From Roseomonas mucosa (GTDB taxonomy: Bacteria; Pseudomonadota; Alphaproteobacteria; Acetobacterales; Acetobacteraceae): a stretch of DNA of 62,637 nucleotides. The stretch's first letter is position 1; every line of letters starts with the position of its first letter. The translations under genes and the position numbers were made by a program. The notes beneath the pieces are model-generated. The model saw nothing but the letters and a program-made list of their open reading frames with translations. It was not told the origin of the DNA and ran no database searches. The stretch is taken from NCBI GenBank assembly GCA_945878375.1, contig CAMDWG010000019.1:1-62637 (forward strand). Direction: 5' to 3'. Below, piece by piece: positions 32,337 through 42,300 of this stretch.

Positions 32337-33758
32337 TCACGCCGCCCACCAGCGATAGCGCGCGGCCGGGATCGCCGTGGTGGTCATCCTGCCCTGGCGG
32401 GAGACGTACCAGGCGGCCAGGGTCAGGCGTTCCGGGCGGCGCATCACCAGCAGTTCGGCCGGCAGGTCGAAGCGCAGGGCGCAGCGGCCGGTGGCGGTCT
32501 TGACGATGCGCTGCTCGAGGCAGGAGCTGTGACGCTCGAAGCAGGTCAGCTCGATCATCAAGGACTGTCCCGGGGGCGCTGGGGCGACCTCGATCTCGAT
32601 GTCGAGCCGGAGCCGGTCCCGCCGCCCCGGCCAGTCCGGGACCGGGATCGCCGCCATCTCCGCCGTCTGCCGCGTCGGCGGCAGGATGAGCGCGTCGGCG
32701 CAAGCGGTGTCGCGCCGGAGGGGGGGCGGCGCCGGCGGCAGGCGCCCGGCGGCGCGGCGGGCCCGCTCGAGATCGGCGAAGTGCAGCACGGCGTGTTCGC
32801 GCGGGGAGCGAGCCCAGTAGGCCTCGTGCAGGCAGATCATCTCCTCGGCGAGGATCGCGGTCACATCGGCCTCGAGCGCCTCGATCAGCGCCTCGGGGAC
32901 CGGCTGGTCGAGCCGCGCGCGCAGGAAGCGGAGCCCCGCCGCGCCGAAGGCGGAAAGGCCCCGCTCGACCAGTTCCCGCTGGACCAGATCCCAGTCGAAG
33001 CCGGGCCGCGAGAGCGCCGCCACCGCGTCGAACACCCAGTTGGTGACGCGGCCGGGGCTCGTCAGCAACCCGTGGCCGACGGCCATCACCAGGCGGTCCT
33101 CCGCCCCGGGCGCACGCACCGGCACGCCGCCGAAGACGGCCGGCAGCGACCTTGCCCACAGCCCGTCGTCATCGCCTTCGCAGCGGTTGCGCTTCAGGGC
33201 AAAGAGATGGAGATCCAGCTGCGCCTCGGCCTTCGAGAAGCCGATGCCGTGGAAGCGGTGGCGCATCCCCAGCACTTCCTCCCGCGTCAGCTTCAGCGCG
33301 GGCTCCATGCCCTGGGCGTACATCACCTCGACGGCGGTCGCCCAGGCCGGGGTCGGCACCAGCACATCCACATCGTGGCTGTAGCGTTCCGCCGTTTCCT
33401 TCGGGTCGAGCGCGACCCGCGCCGCGCCCTTGAGGAGCATGGGCGTGACGCCGGCCGCATGCAGCCCCCCGAGCGCGGGCAGCACGGCGCGGTGCAGCAG
33501 GCGCGACTTGGTCCAAAGAAAGCGGCGCACACCGGCCAGCCGCGGCAGCAGGTCGCTGTCCAGCCCGAGTTCCGGCAGGCGGCGGGCCATGGCGGGAAAG
33601 ATGCGCAGCATCGGCCAGGTCGCCGCCTCGAAGCGCTGCGGGTCGTCCCAGTCTCGCCACGCCGCGCGCGCACGCGCCGCATCCGGGTGCAGCGCCGCGG
33701 TGAGCAGCAGCGTGTCGGCCTCGTCCGGCCAGAAGCGCTCGGGCGCCGGGGGGATCAT
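32337..33758 (-). CDS. nucleotidyltransferase family protein (NTP_transf_5-like)
   Basis: A 473-residue protein. The central motif is MLLKGAARVAL, then ERYSHDVDVLVPT, fitting the NTP_transf_5 pattern (Lys-Gly, then Tyr/Arg and the metal-binding DVDVLV). LDLHLFAL carries the third acidic position, and an HGLLTSP segment follows. The C-terminal 130 residues form a separate strand-rich part. Homologs occur in peptide-tailoring loci together with PqqD-like and HprK-like proteins. The start at 33758 overlaps the upstream GT2 gene by 4 bases. It is the last of five coupled genes and converges on the VOC gene. Confidence 0.78.
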   Translation of the reverse strand: MIPPAPERFWPDEADTLLLTAALHPDAARARAAWRDWDDPQRFEAATWPMLRIFPAMARRLPELGLDSDLLPRLAGVRRFLWTKSRLLHRAVLPALGGLHAAGVTPMLLKGAARVALDPKETAERYSHDVDVLVPTPAWATAVEVMYAQGMEPALKLTREEVLGMRHRFHGIGFSKAEAQLDLHLFALKRNRCEGDDDGLWARSLPAVFGGVPVRAPGAEDRLVMAVGHGLLTSPGRVTNWVFDAVAALSRPGFDWDLVQRELVERGLSAFGAAGLRFLRARLDQPVPEALIEALEADVTAILAEEMICLHEAYWARSPREHAVLHFADLERARRAAGRLPPAPPPLRRDTACADALILPPTRQTAEMAAIPVPDWPGRRDRLRLDIEIEVAPAPPGQSLMIELTCFERHSSCLEQRIVKTATGRCALRFDLPAELLVMRRPERLTLAAWYVSRQGRMTTTAIPAARYRWWAA

Positions 33759-34447
33759 GGCGATCCGGCCTCCGCCGCCCGGTGCCGGGCGATCGCGCGG
33801 CGGGCCATGGCGAGATATCCCGCATCGGCACCGCCGGCGCGGGAGGACAGCGAGCTTTGCCGCACGCGCCGTCGCAGGACGATCTCCGGCAGCACCAGGA
33901 AGGCGAGGCCCGAGCGCCGCGCGCGGTGCATCCAGTCGATGTGGTGGCCGATCCGCAGCGTCTCGTCCTGCGGCCCGATGGCCGCATGGGCGTCCCGCCG
34001 CAGCAGCAGCGCGCCCGAAAGCAGGCAGGGCGCGGGCTCCGCCGCGATGCGCGCCGCCAGGGGCGAAGCCGGCGGCAGGCTGGGACAGGCGAAGCACTCC
34101 ATCAGGCCGCCCACACCCGCCAGCGCCGGCGCCCGGGCGAGTGCGGCTTCCTGGATCGCGAGCTTGCCGGGCGGCCAGAGGTCATCGGCATCCAGCACGG
34201 CCAGCAAATCGCCCCCAGCCGCGGCGAGGCCCGTGTTGAGCGCCGCGGCCGCGCCGCCATTGGCGCGGCGGAGGATGCGGGCCGCCGGCATGGCCGCCCG
34301 CGCGACCTGTGCGGTCTCGTCGGTGGAGCCGTCATCCACCACGATCACCTCATCCGCCGGCCGGGTCTGGGCGGCGATGCTGGCCAGCGTCTCGGCGATG
34401 GTCGCCGCAGCCTGCCAGGCGGGGATGACGACTGAGATCCGGGTCAT
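33755..34447 (-). CDS. family 2 glycosyltransferase
   Basis: A 230-residue GT-A enzyme starting ISVVIPAWQAAATIAETLAS. DEVIVVDDGSTDET holds the nucleotide site and AVLDADDLW the DxD metal site. It ends with a short variable acceptor region (LSGALLLRRDAHAAIGPQDE, HHIDWMHRARRSG). It is a single-domain cytoplasmic enzyme without membrane helices. Start 34447 gives a 4-base overlap with the second GT2 gene. The sugar and acceptor are not predictable. The operon context suggests a modified peptide or a cell-surface glycan. Confidence 0.88.
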   Translation of the reverse strand: MTRISVVIPAWQAAATIAETLASIAAQTRPADEVIVVDDGSTDETAQVARAAMPAARILRRANGGAAAALNTGLAAAGGDLLAVLDADDLWPPGKLAIQEAALARAPALAGVGGLMECFACPSLPPASPLAARIAAEPAPCLLSGALLLRRDAHAAIGPQDETLRIGHHIDWMHRARRSGLAFLVLPEIVLRRRVRQSSLSSRAGGADAGYLAMARRAIARHRAAEAGSP

Positions 34448-35142
34448 GCCGCCCCCCGCGACCGGCGCCGCGCGAGCGATCGCGCCACCACCAACGCCAG
34501 TTCCTGCTTCCGGTGCGGATCGGGCGTGGTGAGGAGGGAGCCAGGATACCGCCGGTGCCACAGCGTCACCTCGGGCAGCGCCACGTCCCGCAGGCCGGCG
34601 TCGCGCAGGCGCAGCAGGACGTCCCAGTCATCGGCGTAGCGGTAGCCTTCGTCGAAGCCCCCGATGGCGGCGAAGGCCGCGGCCCGATAGAGGCAGGCAC
34701 CGATGTTGACCGCTGCGATCGTCTCCACCCGCGCCCCGGGCGGCGGCGCCTGCGTGGCCGGGTCGATCGCGTCGCAGAAGCCGGTCAGGCCGGACACCAT
34801 GGAGACCCCAGGCTCGGCGAGCGCGGCCAGTTGGGCGGCGAGCTTGCCGCACGGCCAGGTATCGTCGCCATCCAGCATCGCGATGACCTCCCCCCGTGCC
34901 ACGGCCAGCCCGGCATTGCGGGACCGCGCCGGGCTGTGCCGGGTGGCCGCCAGCGGGCGGATGCGGGGATCGGACGCGGCCAATCCGGCCAGGATGGTCA
35001 CCGTGGCGTCCTCGGACCCGGCATCCACCACGAGGATCTCCTCGATGGGGACGTCCTGGGCCTGGATCGAGCGGATCGCGTCCAGGATGAAGCCTTCGAA
35101 GTTGAGCGCCGTGACGATGACGGAGATGCGCGGCGCGTTCAT
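34444..35142 (-). CDS. family 2 glycosyltransferase
   Basis: A 232-residue GT-A enzyme: ISVIVTALNFEGFILDAIRS, EEILVVDAGSEDATV, AMLDGDDTWPCGKLAAQLAA (DxD), then ACLYRAAAFAAIGGFDEGY and DDWDVLLRLRDAG in the acceptor half. It is a close structural sibling of the GT2 at 33755, probably from a duplication (both have 'W..GKLA'). It overlaps the HprK-like gene and the next GT2 gene by 4 bases each. Confidence 0.88.
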   Translation of the reverse strand: MNAPRISVIVTALNFEGFILDAIRSIQAQDVPIEEILVVDAGSEDATVTILAGLAASDPRIRPLAATRHSPARSRNAGLAVARGEVIAMLDGDDTWPCGKLAAQLAALAEPGVSMVSGLTGFCDAIDPATQAPPPGARVETIAAVNIGACLYRAAAFAAIGGFDEGYRYADDWDVLLRLRDAGLRDVALPEVTLWHRRYPGSLLTTPDPHRKQELALVVARSLARRRSRGAA

Positions 35143-36194
35143 GCCGGCCACTCCGCGAGGAAGGCCGCGATGGATCGCGCCGCCTCCGACGGGTCGTCGC
35201 CGAGATCCAGCGCGAAGCAGGGGAGGTCCCGCACCACGCGGGCGGCCAGGGCGAAGCTGGCCTGTGGCGCGACACGCATCACGAAGCCGGAGACGGGGCC
35301 GAGCGCCCGCTGCGCCGCCGCCTTGTCGGCCGGGCGGATGGTGCTGCGCGGCCCGCCGGCGAGACGCGGCAGCAGGATCGCGCGCAGCGGCACGCGCGGC
35401 GCGAGACGGCCAGCGCCGAGCGACGACAGCGGAAGGATATGCTTGGCGATGCCAGGGCCGGTGGCCACCCCGCCCGGCGGTGGCGACGCACCAAGCAGGC
35501 GCAGCGTCGCGTCGCTCAGCTTGACCGCGTCGAAGGCCGCATGCGCCACGACCGTGCCATCCGCGTCGGGGCAGACCAGCGTCAGATCGTCGCCCGCGCT
35601 CGACAAGCCCGACCGCAAGGCGGCGGCGGCGGTGGTGGACTTGCCCATCCCCGTCCCGCCGGCCAGCAGCACGCCCCCGGTCGCGCCGCCGATCACGGCG
35701 CCATGCAGCAGGCCGAAGGCTTCGTCCCGCGTCGCCCATGCGATGTGCCGCTTGAGCGGCGATGCCCATTCCCAGGGCGCGATCAGGGTCGCATCGCCGG
35801 TCAGCAGCAGGCCGGTGCGCGTCGCCGGATCGTAGCTTTCCCAATTGCGGGAGGCAGCCTGGTGGATCGCCCGGACCTGCCCGGCGACCCGCAGATTCAC
35901 CTCATCCAGCGGTGGGCGGAGATGCTCGGTCCCAGGCACGGTGGGCGGGAGCGGCCAGCCGATCATCCCGGTGTCGATCGCGGCGACCCTGATGTGGCAA
36001 GGCCGCGGGGTGTCGGTGGCGGCATGCGCGAGAGCCGCGCCCAGCAGCCCGGCCAGGCGTGGGTCCGAAGCATGAAGGGCCACCGAAACCGGACCGATCC
36101 CGAACAGGCGCGGCGGCGTGGAGGCGATGAAGGCCGCGAGCCGGCCGGGGGGGACCAGGTCATCGACCGAGGTCGGCGGCGCGGCCGCGCTCAT
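35139..36194 (-). CDS. HprK-like serine/peptide kinase
   Basis: A 351-residue protein with an N-terminal strand-rich domain (1-150) and a C-terminal HPr-kinase/PEPCK fold. The phosphate-binding loop is GGTGMGKST (179-187), preceded by GLLHGAVI with His164. SSAGDDLTLV is the metal and switch region. It lacks the N-terminal domain of genuine HprK. Related kinases occur in lasso-peptide and other PqqD-linked loci, where they phosphorylate the peptide C-terminus (known for ThcoK/PadeK-type enzymes). Start 36194 overlaps the PqqD gene by 4 bases. Confidence 0.8.
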   Translation of the reverse strand: MSAAAPPTSVDDLVPPGRLAAFIASTPPRLFGIGPVSVALHASDPRLAGLLGAALAHAATDTPRPCHIRVAAIDTGMIGWPLPPTVPGTEHLRPPLDEVNLRVAGQVRAIHQAASRNWESYDPATRTGLLLTGDATLIAPWEWASPLKRHIAWATRDEAFGLLHGAVIGGATGGVLLAGGTGMGKSTTAAAALRSGLSSAGDDLTLVCPDADGTVVAHAAFDAVKLSDATLRLLGASPPPGGVATGPGIAKHILPLSSLGAGRLAPRVPLRAILLPRLAGGPRSTIRPADKAAAQRALGPVSGFVMRVAPQASFALAARVVRDLPCFALDLGDDPSEAARSIAAFLAEWPA

Positions 36195-36619
36195 GCCGTC
36201 CCCGCGCGCGGCCAGCCCATCATGGCATTCACGTCGTGGATGGGATCGAGCGACACAAGATCGGCGAGGTCCGTATAGGCCTCGATGACGGCTGGCGCGT
36301 GCACGAAGGCCTGGAGCACCGGCGCGGGGCCGGGCGCATCGGCCGGGACGATCAGCGCCTCGGTGGCGAAACGCTCGATGATCGCGGCGATCTCGGTTGC
36401 CAGCGCCTCCGCGCCGGGCGAGGTCGCGCCGGCCCCGTCGGAGAGGGCGACGAGCATGGCCTCGGGCGTGACCGGGCCCTGCAGCATGTCCCAAAGCTGC
36501 AGCGCGACGCCACGGATACTGAAATACTTGCCGGTATCGAACTGGATGACGACAAGTTCGATTTCGAAGCGTTCCGCCGCAACCACATCGAAATTGCAAA
36601 CATAGGCCTGGACCGACAT
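36191..36619 (-). CDS. PqqD-like peptide-binding chaperone (RRE)
   Basis: A 142-residue protein. The PqqD fold is in the first 90 residues: a three-strand start ending IELVVIQFDTGKYFSIRGVA, then LQLWDMLQGPVTPEAMLVAL. This is the 'D..TG.Y..L...G..LW..L' pattern that binds leader peptides. About 50 extra residues follow, ending NAMMGWPRAGTA. The start at 36619 was preferred because upstream codons (to 36976) do not look like the family. It is the first of five overlapping genes. No precursor peptide is certain (see the 36.7 kb ORF). Confidence 0.82.
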   Translation of the reverse strand: MSVQAYVCNFDVVAAERFEIELVVIQFDTGKYFSIRGVALQLWDMLQGPVTPEAMLVALSDGAGATSPGAEALATEIAAIIERFATEALIVPADAPGPAPVLQAFVHAPAVIEAYTDLADLVSLDPIHDVNAMMGWPRAGTA

Positions 36620-37191
36620 AACGATTTGGCTCCATCCACGTCTTTCAAATAAAAATATCCAGTCACACATGTAATATAAAATCAAGATTGGTTCGCGTCG
36701 CCGAGAATGTTTCATATCTTCGCGCCGCGCCGATCGGTCACAGATGAAGGCTACATATCGATTTCGCAATCCATGCACGGCACCCGCGACGTTCGGCCAC
36801 CATTTGCGTCCGGAGCCCGATCGAAGACGGCGCCGAGCGCCCGGATCTGGGCGAAAGGCCCCACGACCTCCTACGCGCCTTGAGCGATGGATCACAGTCA
36901 TGTTAGCTTGACAATGCTGACTGGTATTCAGTTTGCGGCCGGTTCGTCGCCCATGCGATCGGGGCCACTCGAACATGGATCAACCTCAACCGATACCCGA
37001 CCAGAGAAAATATGACGCGCAAACATCTCAAATAAATATCGCGACATAGATGATTTCGCGCGGACTTTTAATTGAGAATTGATCTTTCTATTTCGTGGAT
37101 AAAGATTTTTTTGTTTTCATTTTAGCGAATTGAAGCCGCCGGCTGGCCGCGCATGCGCGATCCCCGGAAGGGCGGCTCGGGAGATTGAAGC
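36620..37191. other. AT-richer divergent island
   Basis: About 570 bases between the PqqD-like gene (minus) and a TPR-glycosyltransferase gene (plus). It is conspicuously AT-rich for this genome, especially 36640-36700 and 37010-37130, which has a 7-T run and TTTTAATTGAGAATTG. It should hold the promoters of both operons and contains a small open frame at 36707-36883. A TTGACA occurs at 36908-36913, but no good -10 partner at the right distance is evident. Confidence 0.45.
36707..36883 (+). CDS. possible small peptide gene, 58 residues
   Basis: The open frame runs from ATG 36707 to TGA 36883. It reads MFHIFAPRRSVTDEGYISIS, continues through SMHGTRDVRPPFASGARSK, and ends AKGPTTSYAP. It is unlike any family I know. 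It has no hydrophobic segment, and its ribosome site is weak (CCGAGA). It is the best-sized frame in the island for a precursor peptide of the adjacent PqqD/HprK operon, with Ser and Thr near its C-terminus, but it lies on the opposite strand and could be chance. A 24-codon frame at 36974-37048 is a weaker alternative. Confidence 0.2.
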   Translation: MFHIFAPRRSVTDEGYISISQSMHGTRDVRPPFASGARSKTAPSARIWAKGPTTSYAP

Positions 37192-39357
37192 TTGCAGGAC
37201 CCCTCTGCGCTCGCTGACAGGGCCCGCGATGCCAAGGACTGGACGCGCGCGGCAGCACTCTACCAGGTCGCGTTGCAAGCCGCGCCCCTTCGCGCCGATC
37301 TGTGGGTCCAGCTCGGGCACGCCTTGAAGGAAAGCGGCCAGATCGCGGAAGCGGAGGAGCCCTACCGCCGGGCCGCCGAGCTCGCACCCGATGACGCCGA
37401 CGCGCAGTTGCAACTCGGCCATGCCCTGAAACTCCTGGGGCGCAGGGCGGAAGCGATCGCAAGCTACGAGAAGGCCCTGGAGCTTGCCCCCGAACGCCCG
37501 GATGCCGCCAGGGAACTGGTTCACCTCGGTGCGGCGAGCCATCAGGACGCGCAGTTCGCACGCCAGGATCCAGGGGCGGTCGGAGAACAGCAGGTTACGC
37601 TCGGGGCGATACTGCAAAGAATAGACAGGGACATCCAGCATATCCGCGGGCAACTCCCCGAGCTGCTCACCAGGTCTGCCTTCCCGGTGGGGTTCTACCA
37701 GGACTACCGCGCGTTCAACCCGGTGCAGGGGCCGCCCGCCAGGCTGTCCGGGGCGCCTCCGATCGCCTTTGTCATCGTCTCGCATGCTGCCGAGTGCGGC
37801 ATCTCGGCCTGGGAGCACCAGCTGCGGAGCCTCCAGGCGCAGACGCATCGCGAATTCCGCTTCTTCGGCATTGGATGCAGCCAACATCATCGCACCGCGC
37901 TGGAACGGGTCGCGGCCATCGACGACCGTTTTGTCTGGCACGAGACCCAGGACAGATGGGCCGCGGAACGGGCCATCATCGCGCAGACGATCTGCGACGC
38001 CGTCCTCCTGATGGCTGGGGGGCGGGAGCTTCACCCGGCCTCGCTCGCCTGGTTTGCCCATGCGCTGGAAGCGCATGAAGCGATCGGCTGGATCTGCGAC
38101 GAAGAAGCGCTGATGCCCGGCGCGGGCGGGGCGACCACCCTTCTTCCCGTGTTCCGCCGCCTCGTTGATCGCGATACGCTGGCGGAAGCGAACCCCTATG
38201 GCGAGACCATCGCCCTGAGGCGCTCCGCCCTTCTGCATGGCGACGCCCAGCAGGCCGAGGCGCTGACGCGACGGCGCCATGAACTGCTGGCGGGCTTGGC
38301 CGCTCTCGGCCCGGTCGGCCACATTCCCCTGCCGCTTGCGCGCCATCGACAGGCCGACGCCGCCCCCCCGCCATCCCTGCTTGTCTTCCCCTCGGCCACC
38401 GCAAGCCCGGCCAAGGATGGCGGGCCGATCCACGTCGTCATCCCGACAACCCGCCTGGATGACGCCTTGTTGCCGCTTCTCGACAGCCTGGTCGCGCTCG
38501 CCGACGCGCCTGCGTTGCTGCGGTTCCATGTCGTTGAGAACGGCAAGGACGACATCAATCTCGGCGAGGCGGGACCGCTGCCATGGAACCGCGCCGGGCT
38601 GACAACCTACAAAATGGCAGGCCCTTTCAATTGGTCATTCCTGAATAATCGCGCCGCCCAATCCATCCATGATGGAATCGTGGTTTTTGCCAATGATGAC
38701 ATGGTCATGCTGAGTCAGGATTGGGATGTTCACCTGCGTGACCTGTTGGCACGCCCCGACACGGGGGCCGTGGGGGCCAGGCTGACCTATCCCGATGGCG
38801 CGCTGCAACATGCCGGCGTGCTTCTTGGCTGGCGGGACTCCACGATCCACGACGGGCTCGATGAGCCGCAGGACGCGCCGGGCCCCGCCCTGCGCTGGCA
38901 GACGACGCGGGCCGCCAGCGCCGTCACCGGCGCCTTCCTGGCCATCAGGGCGGAGATCTTCCACCGGATCGGCGGCTTCGACGAAGACCAGCTGATGGTG
39001 GATTACGGGGACATCGATGTCGCGCTCCGCCTCCGCGCCCAGGGCCTTCGCATTCTCTGGTCCCCGCACATCCACCTGACGCACCATGAATCGCGGTCCC
39101 GCGGATACGCCTTCTTTCGGCCGGAACGTCAGGCGTTGTGGGATGCGGAACACAAGGCGATGCGCCGCCGTTGGGGGCGCCAACTGGCCCGGGACCCTTC
39201 CGTCCACCCTGTCTTCCTTGATGCGACCCGGCCGTTCCGACTGTTGCGGCCGCTCACCTCCGCCCTCATCGCCGCCTACATGGCGCTGACCGCGCGGGCC
39301 AATCCCTGGAGCATCGAGGTCGAAGAATGGCCAGGCGACGATTGCTTTCCGCTCTAG
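37192..39357 (+). CDS. TPR-containing family 2 glycosyltransferase
   Basis: A 721-residue protein. Residues 1-105 are three TPR repeats (ADLWVQLGHALKESGQIAEA, DAQLQLGHALKLLGRRAEA). A middle region of about 300 residues contains a degenerate GT-A-like segment (IAFVIVSHAAE). The main GT2 domain begins near 408 with IHVVIPTTRLDDAL and has FANDDMVML (DxD-type, about 500), GARLTYPDGALQHAGVLLG, and VDYGDIDVALRLRAQGLRIL. The start is TTG at 37192 with GGGAGA upstream. The next gene begins inside its last 31 bases. TPR-GTs of this kind glycosylate surface polysaccharides or proteins; the acceptor is unknown. Confidence 0.82.
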   Translation: MQDPSALADRARDAKDWTRAAALYQVALQAAPLRADLWVQLGHALKESGQIAEAEEPYRRAAELAPDDADAQLQLGHALKLLGRRAEAIASYEKALELAPERPDAARELVHLGAASHQDAQFARQDPGAVGEQQVTLGAILQRIDRDIQHIRGQLPELLTRSAFPVGFYQDYRAFNPVQGPPARLSGAPPIAFVIVSHAAECGISAWEHQLRSLQAQTHREFRFFGIGCSQHHRTALERVAAIDDRFVWHETQDRWAAERAIIAQTICDAVLLMAGGRELHPASLAWFAHALEAHEAIGWICDEEALMPGAGGATTLLPVFRRLVDRDTLAEANPYGETIALRRSALLHGDAQQAEALTRRRHELLAGLAALGPVGHIPLPLARHRQADAAPPPSLLVFPSATASPAKDGGPIHVVIPTTRLDDALLPLLDSLVALADAPALLRFHVVENGKDDINLGEAGPLPWNRAGLTTYKMAGPFNWSFLNNRAAQSIHDGIVVFANDDMVMLSQDWDVHLRDLLARPDTGAVGARLTYPDGALQHAGVLLGWRDSTIHDGLDEPQDAPGPALRWQTTRAASAVTGAFLAIRAEIFHRIGGFDEDQLMVDYGDIDVALRLRAQGLRILWSPHIHLTHHESRSRGYAFFRPERQALWDAEHKAMRRRWGRQLARDPSVHPVFLDATRPFRLLRPLTSALIAAYMALTARANPWSIEVEEWPGDDCFPL

Positions 39358-42300
39358 GGCCCCATCCGGCCGGATGGGCTCATCTGGTCCGATTGCTCGG
39401 TCTTGGAAAAACCGGATCCAGGGCAGCGCATGTCCCAGGGTCGCAGGGCTCGGCCGTGATCGGCCTGCTGCCGGGTGGTCGCGGCCGCCGCCGCGCCGGG
39501 GCCGATGGCGCCGCGGCCGAAGCGGTCCTGACGGCCGCAGATCTGCTTCGAGACCGGGGGGAGTGCCGGCAGGCCGCCGCCGCCTATGCCGAGGCCGTCG
39601 CCTTGCTGCCCCATCGGACCGACCTCCGGGTCCAGCTTGGGAACATGCTGAAGGATTCGGGGCAGCTTGCGGAAGCGGCCGCCGTCTATGGGGACGCGCT
39701 GACCCAGGCCCCGAGGGATGCGGATATCCATCTGCAGCTGGGCCATGCCTTGAAGCTCCAGGGGAAACTGGAAGCCGCGGCGGAGGCCTACGCGCAGGCC
39801 GCCGCCCTGGGACGTTCGAGCACGGATGCCGAGCGGGAACTCGCGCTGCTCCGGGCGCCAACGGAACCCGACCCCGTGCCGGCCCCGGATTTCGAAGCCG
39901 CCCTGGCGGGGGCCGACTCTCTTCGCGACGCCGGCCAGGCCGCCGAGGCCGCGGAGGCCTACCGCCGGGCTTTGGCGCTCGCCCCGCATCGCACGGACCT
40001 GCTCATCCAACTCGGCAACATGCTCAAGGATGCCGGGCAGTATGCGGATGCACTGGCAACCTATGGCCTTGCCGCCGCAGCGCGACCGGGCGATGCGGAC
40101 CTCTGGCTCCAGTATGGCCGCGCCTTCGAATTCGCCACCCAGACGGAGCAAGCCATCGCGGCCTACCAGAAGGCGCTTCAACTCGACCCCTCGCTGGATG
40201 AGGCCGCGAGCGACCTGTACCGCATCCTGCCAATCGACCCGTCGCGGCCGAAGGATCTGCGCTCCAAGGTGGAGAAGCGCGATCCCATCGAGGTCGCGGG
40301 CTGGGTGTTCGAGGCCAGCCGGCCAGACCGCCCCGCCGACATCTCGGTCGCGATCGATGGCGTGTTCTACCGGAGCCTGCGGGCCGAGCTGAGGCGCGGC
40401 GACCTGACACGGATCGCGCCGAACCTTGTCGGCGGGGGCTTCGCACTCTCCCTTCCACCCGGACAGGGCAGCGTGGAGGTGTCGCTGCATGCGCATGGCG
40501 AGCATCTTCGCGGCAGCCCGTTCCGCATCGCCCTGGAGCCGAGGCCCGCTGCCCTGCCGCCCCGCTACGCCAAGGCGAGAGGATTCCCCCCCGCCGCCGG
40601 GCAGGGTTCGACGGACGTCGCCATCATCGTGCCGGTCTTCAACGCGCCCGAGGAAACGGAGCGGTGCCTCGAAGCCCTTCTCGAACAAACGACATGGCCA
40701 GCCCGCCTGATCATCATCGACGATGGCAGCACCGATCCGGCCATCTCGGCCCTGTTGGATCCCTTCCAGGGCACGCCATCCGTCACCCTGGTGCGGAACG
40801 CCACCAATCTTGGCTACACGCGGACGGTCAATCTGGGCATCTCGCTGGCGGGCGGATCGGATGTGGTGATCCTGAACTCGGACACCGCCGTTGGGCCGCG
40901 ATGGCTCGACCAACTCCGATCCGCCGCGCGGAGCGCGCCTGACATCGCCTCCGTCACGGCCGTGTCGGACAATGCGGGGGCCTTCACGCTGCCCGATGCC
41001 GACCGTCCGACCCCATTGCCGCCAGGTTTCGCGATGGAGGACATGCAGCGCCTGGCAGCCCAGAAGGCCGGCCGGCACTGGCCCGACGTGCCGACCGCGA
41101 ACGGCTTCTGCGTCTACCTGCGCCGCGCCGCCCTCGACGCGGTCGGCGGCTTTGACGAGCAGGCCTTCCCCCGCGGCTATGGGGAGGAGAATGACTGGTC
41201 GATGCGCGCCGCCCGGCTGGGCTGGCGCCACATCATCGACGACCGCACCTTCGTTCACCATGAGCGGTCCGCCAGCTTCGGCAGCGCGCGCGCATCCCTG
41301 GTCGCGGACGGGCAGAAGGTCCTGCTGGAGCGCTATCCGGAGTACAATGCGCTCGTCCGGGGCATGCACACGAATGCGAGGCTGCTGGATGCGCGCCGCC
41401 GGATGCGGGCGGCCCTTGCACAGGACCAACCGCGCCCCCGTCCGCGCGTGCTGTTTGTCATCTCGACACAAACCGGGGGCACGCCGCTCACCAACCGCGA
41501 CCTGATGGCCGCGCTGAGCAACGACTACGAGCCCCTGCTGCTCACATGCGATGCCCGTGTCATCACGCTGGTCAGACCCGCCTGCACCGACGGCGAACGC
41601 GACATTCCGCTGGCGCGTCATGTCCTGTCGGAGCCCCTCAGCCTCGCATCGCACCATTCCCTGGACTACGACACGATCCTCACGCGGTGGCTGACCGATT
41701 TCGCGGTGGAGCTTCTCCACATCAGGCATCTGGCCTGGCATGGCCTCAACCTTCCCGCGGTGGCTCAGGGCCTCGGAATTCCTGTCGTGCTGTCATTCCA
41801 CGACTTCTACTCGGTCTGTCCGACCGTGAAGCTTCTGGACGCCGACGGCACATTCTGTGCCGGAACCTGCACGCAGGGCGCCCGCGACTGCACGCCCGAG
41901 CTCTGGGATCCGATCCACGCGCCACCGATCAAGCATGCCTACATCCACACGTGGCGAGATCACTTCAAACGCGCTTTCGAATCCTGCGATGCCTTCGTGA
42001 CCACGAGCGAGAGCACGCGCGCGACCATGTTGAAGGTCTATCCCGAACTCGCGGGCCGACGCTTCCTTGTCGTGCCGCACGGGCGCGATTTCGTCGCCTT
42101 CCGCCCGCCCCGCGCGACGCCGTCCGAATTGACGACGCTGACCATTCTCGTCCCCGGAAACATCTCACCGGCCAAGGGCCGCGACATCATCGCCGCGCTC
42201 GCGGCGATCGACCAAGGGCGCCGGCTTCAGTTCCATCTCCTGGGCGAGGTCAGCCCGCCGCTGGCCGGTCCTGGCATCCACAATCACGGACGTTATGGCC

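Noticed and set aside
36707-36883. Reading the 58-residue frame as a lasso-peptide precursor
   Set aside because: It has no typical leader motif or Thr at the expected -2 position, and no cyclase gene is present; listed only as a low-confidence frame.
36908-36940. TTGACA as a -35 box
   Set aside because: No acceptable -10 hexamer at 16-18 bases downstream.
39354-41741. 795-codon reverse frame opposite the large TPR-glycosyltransferase
   Set aside because: Antisense shadow; the forward frame has clear TPR and GT motifs.
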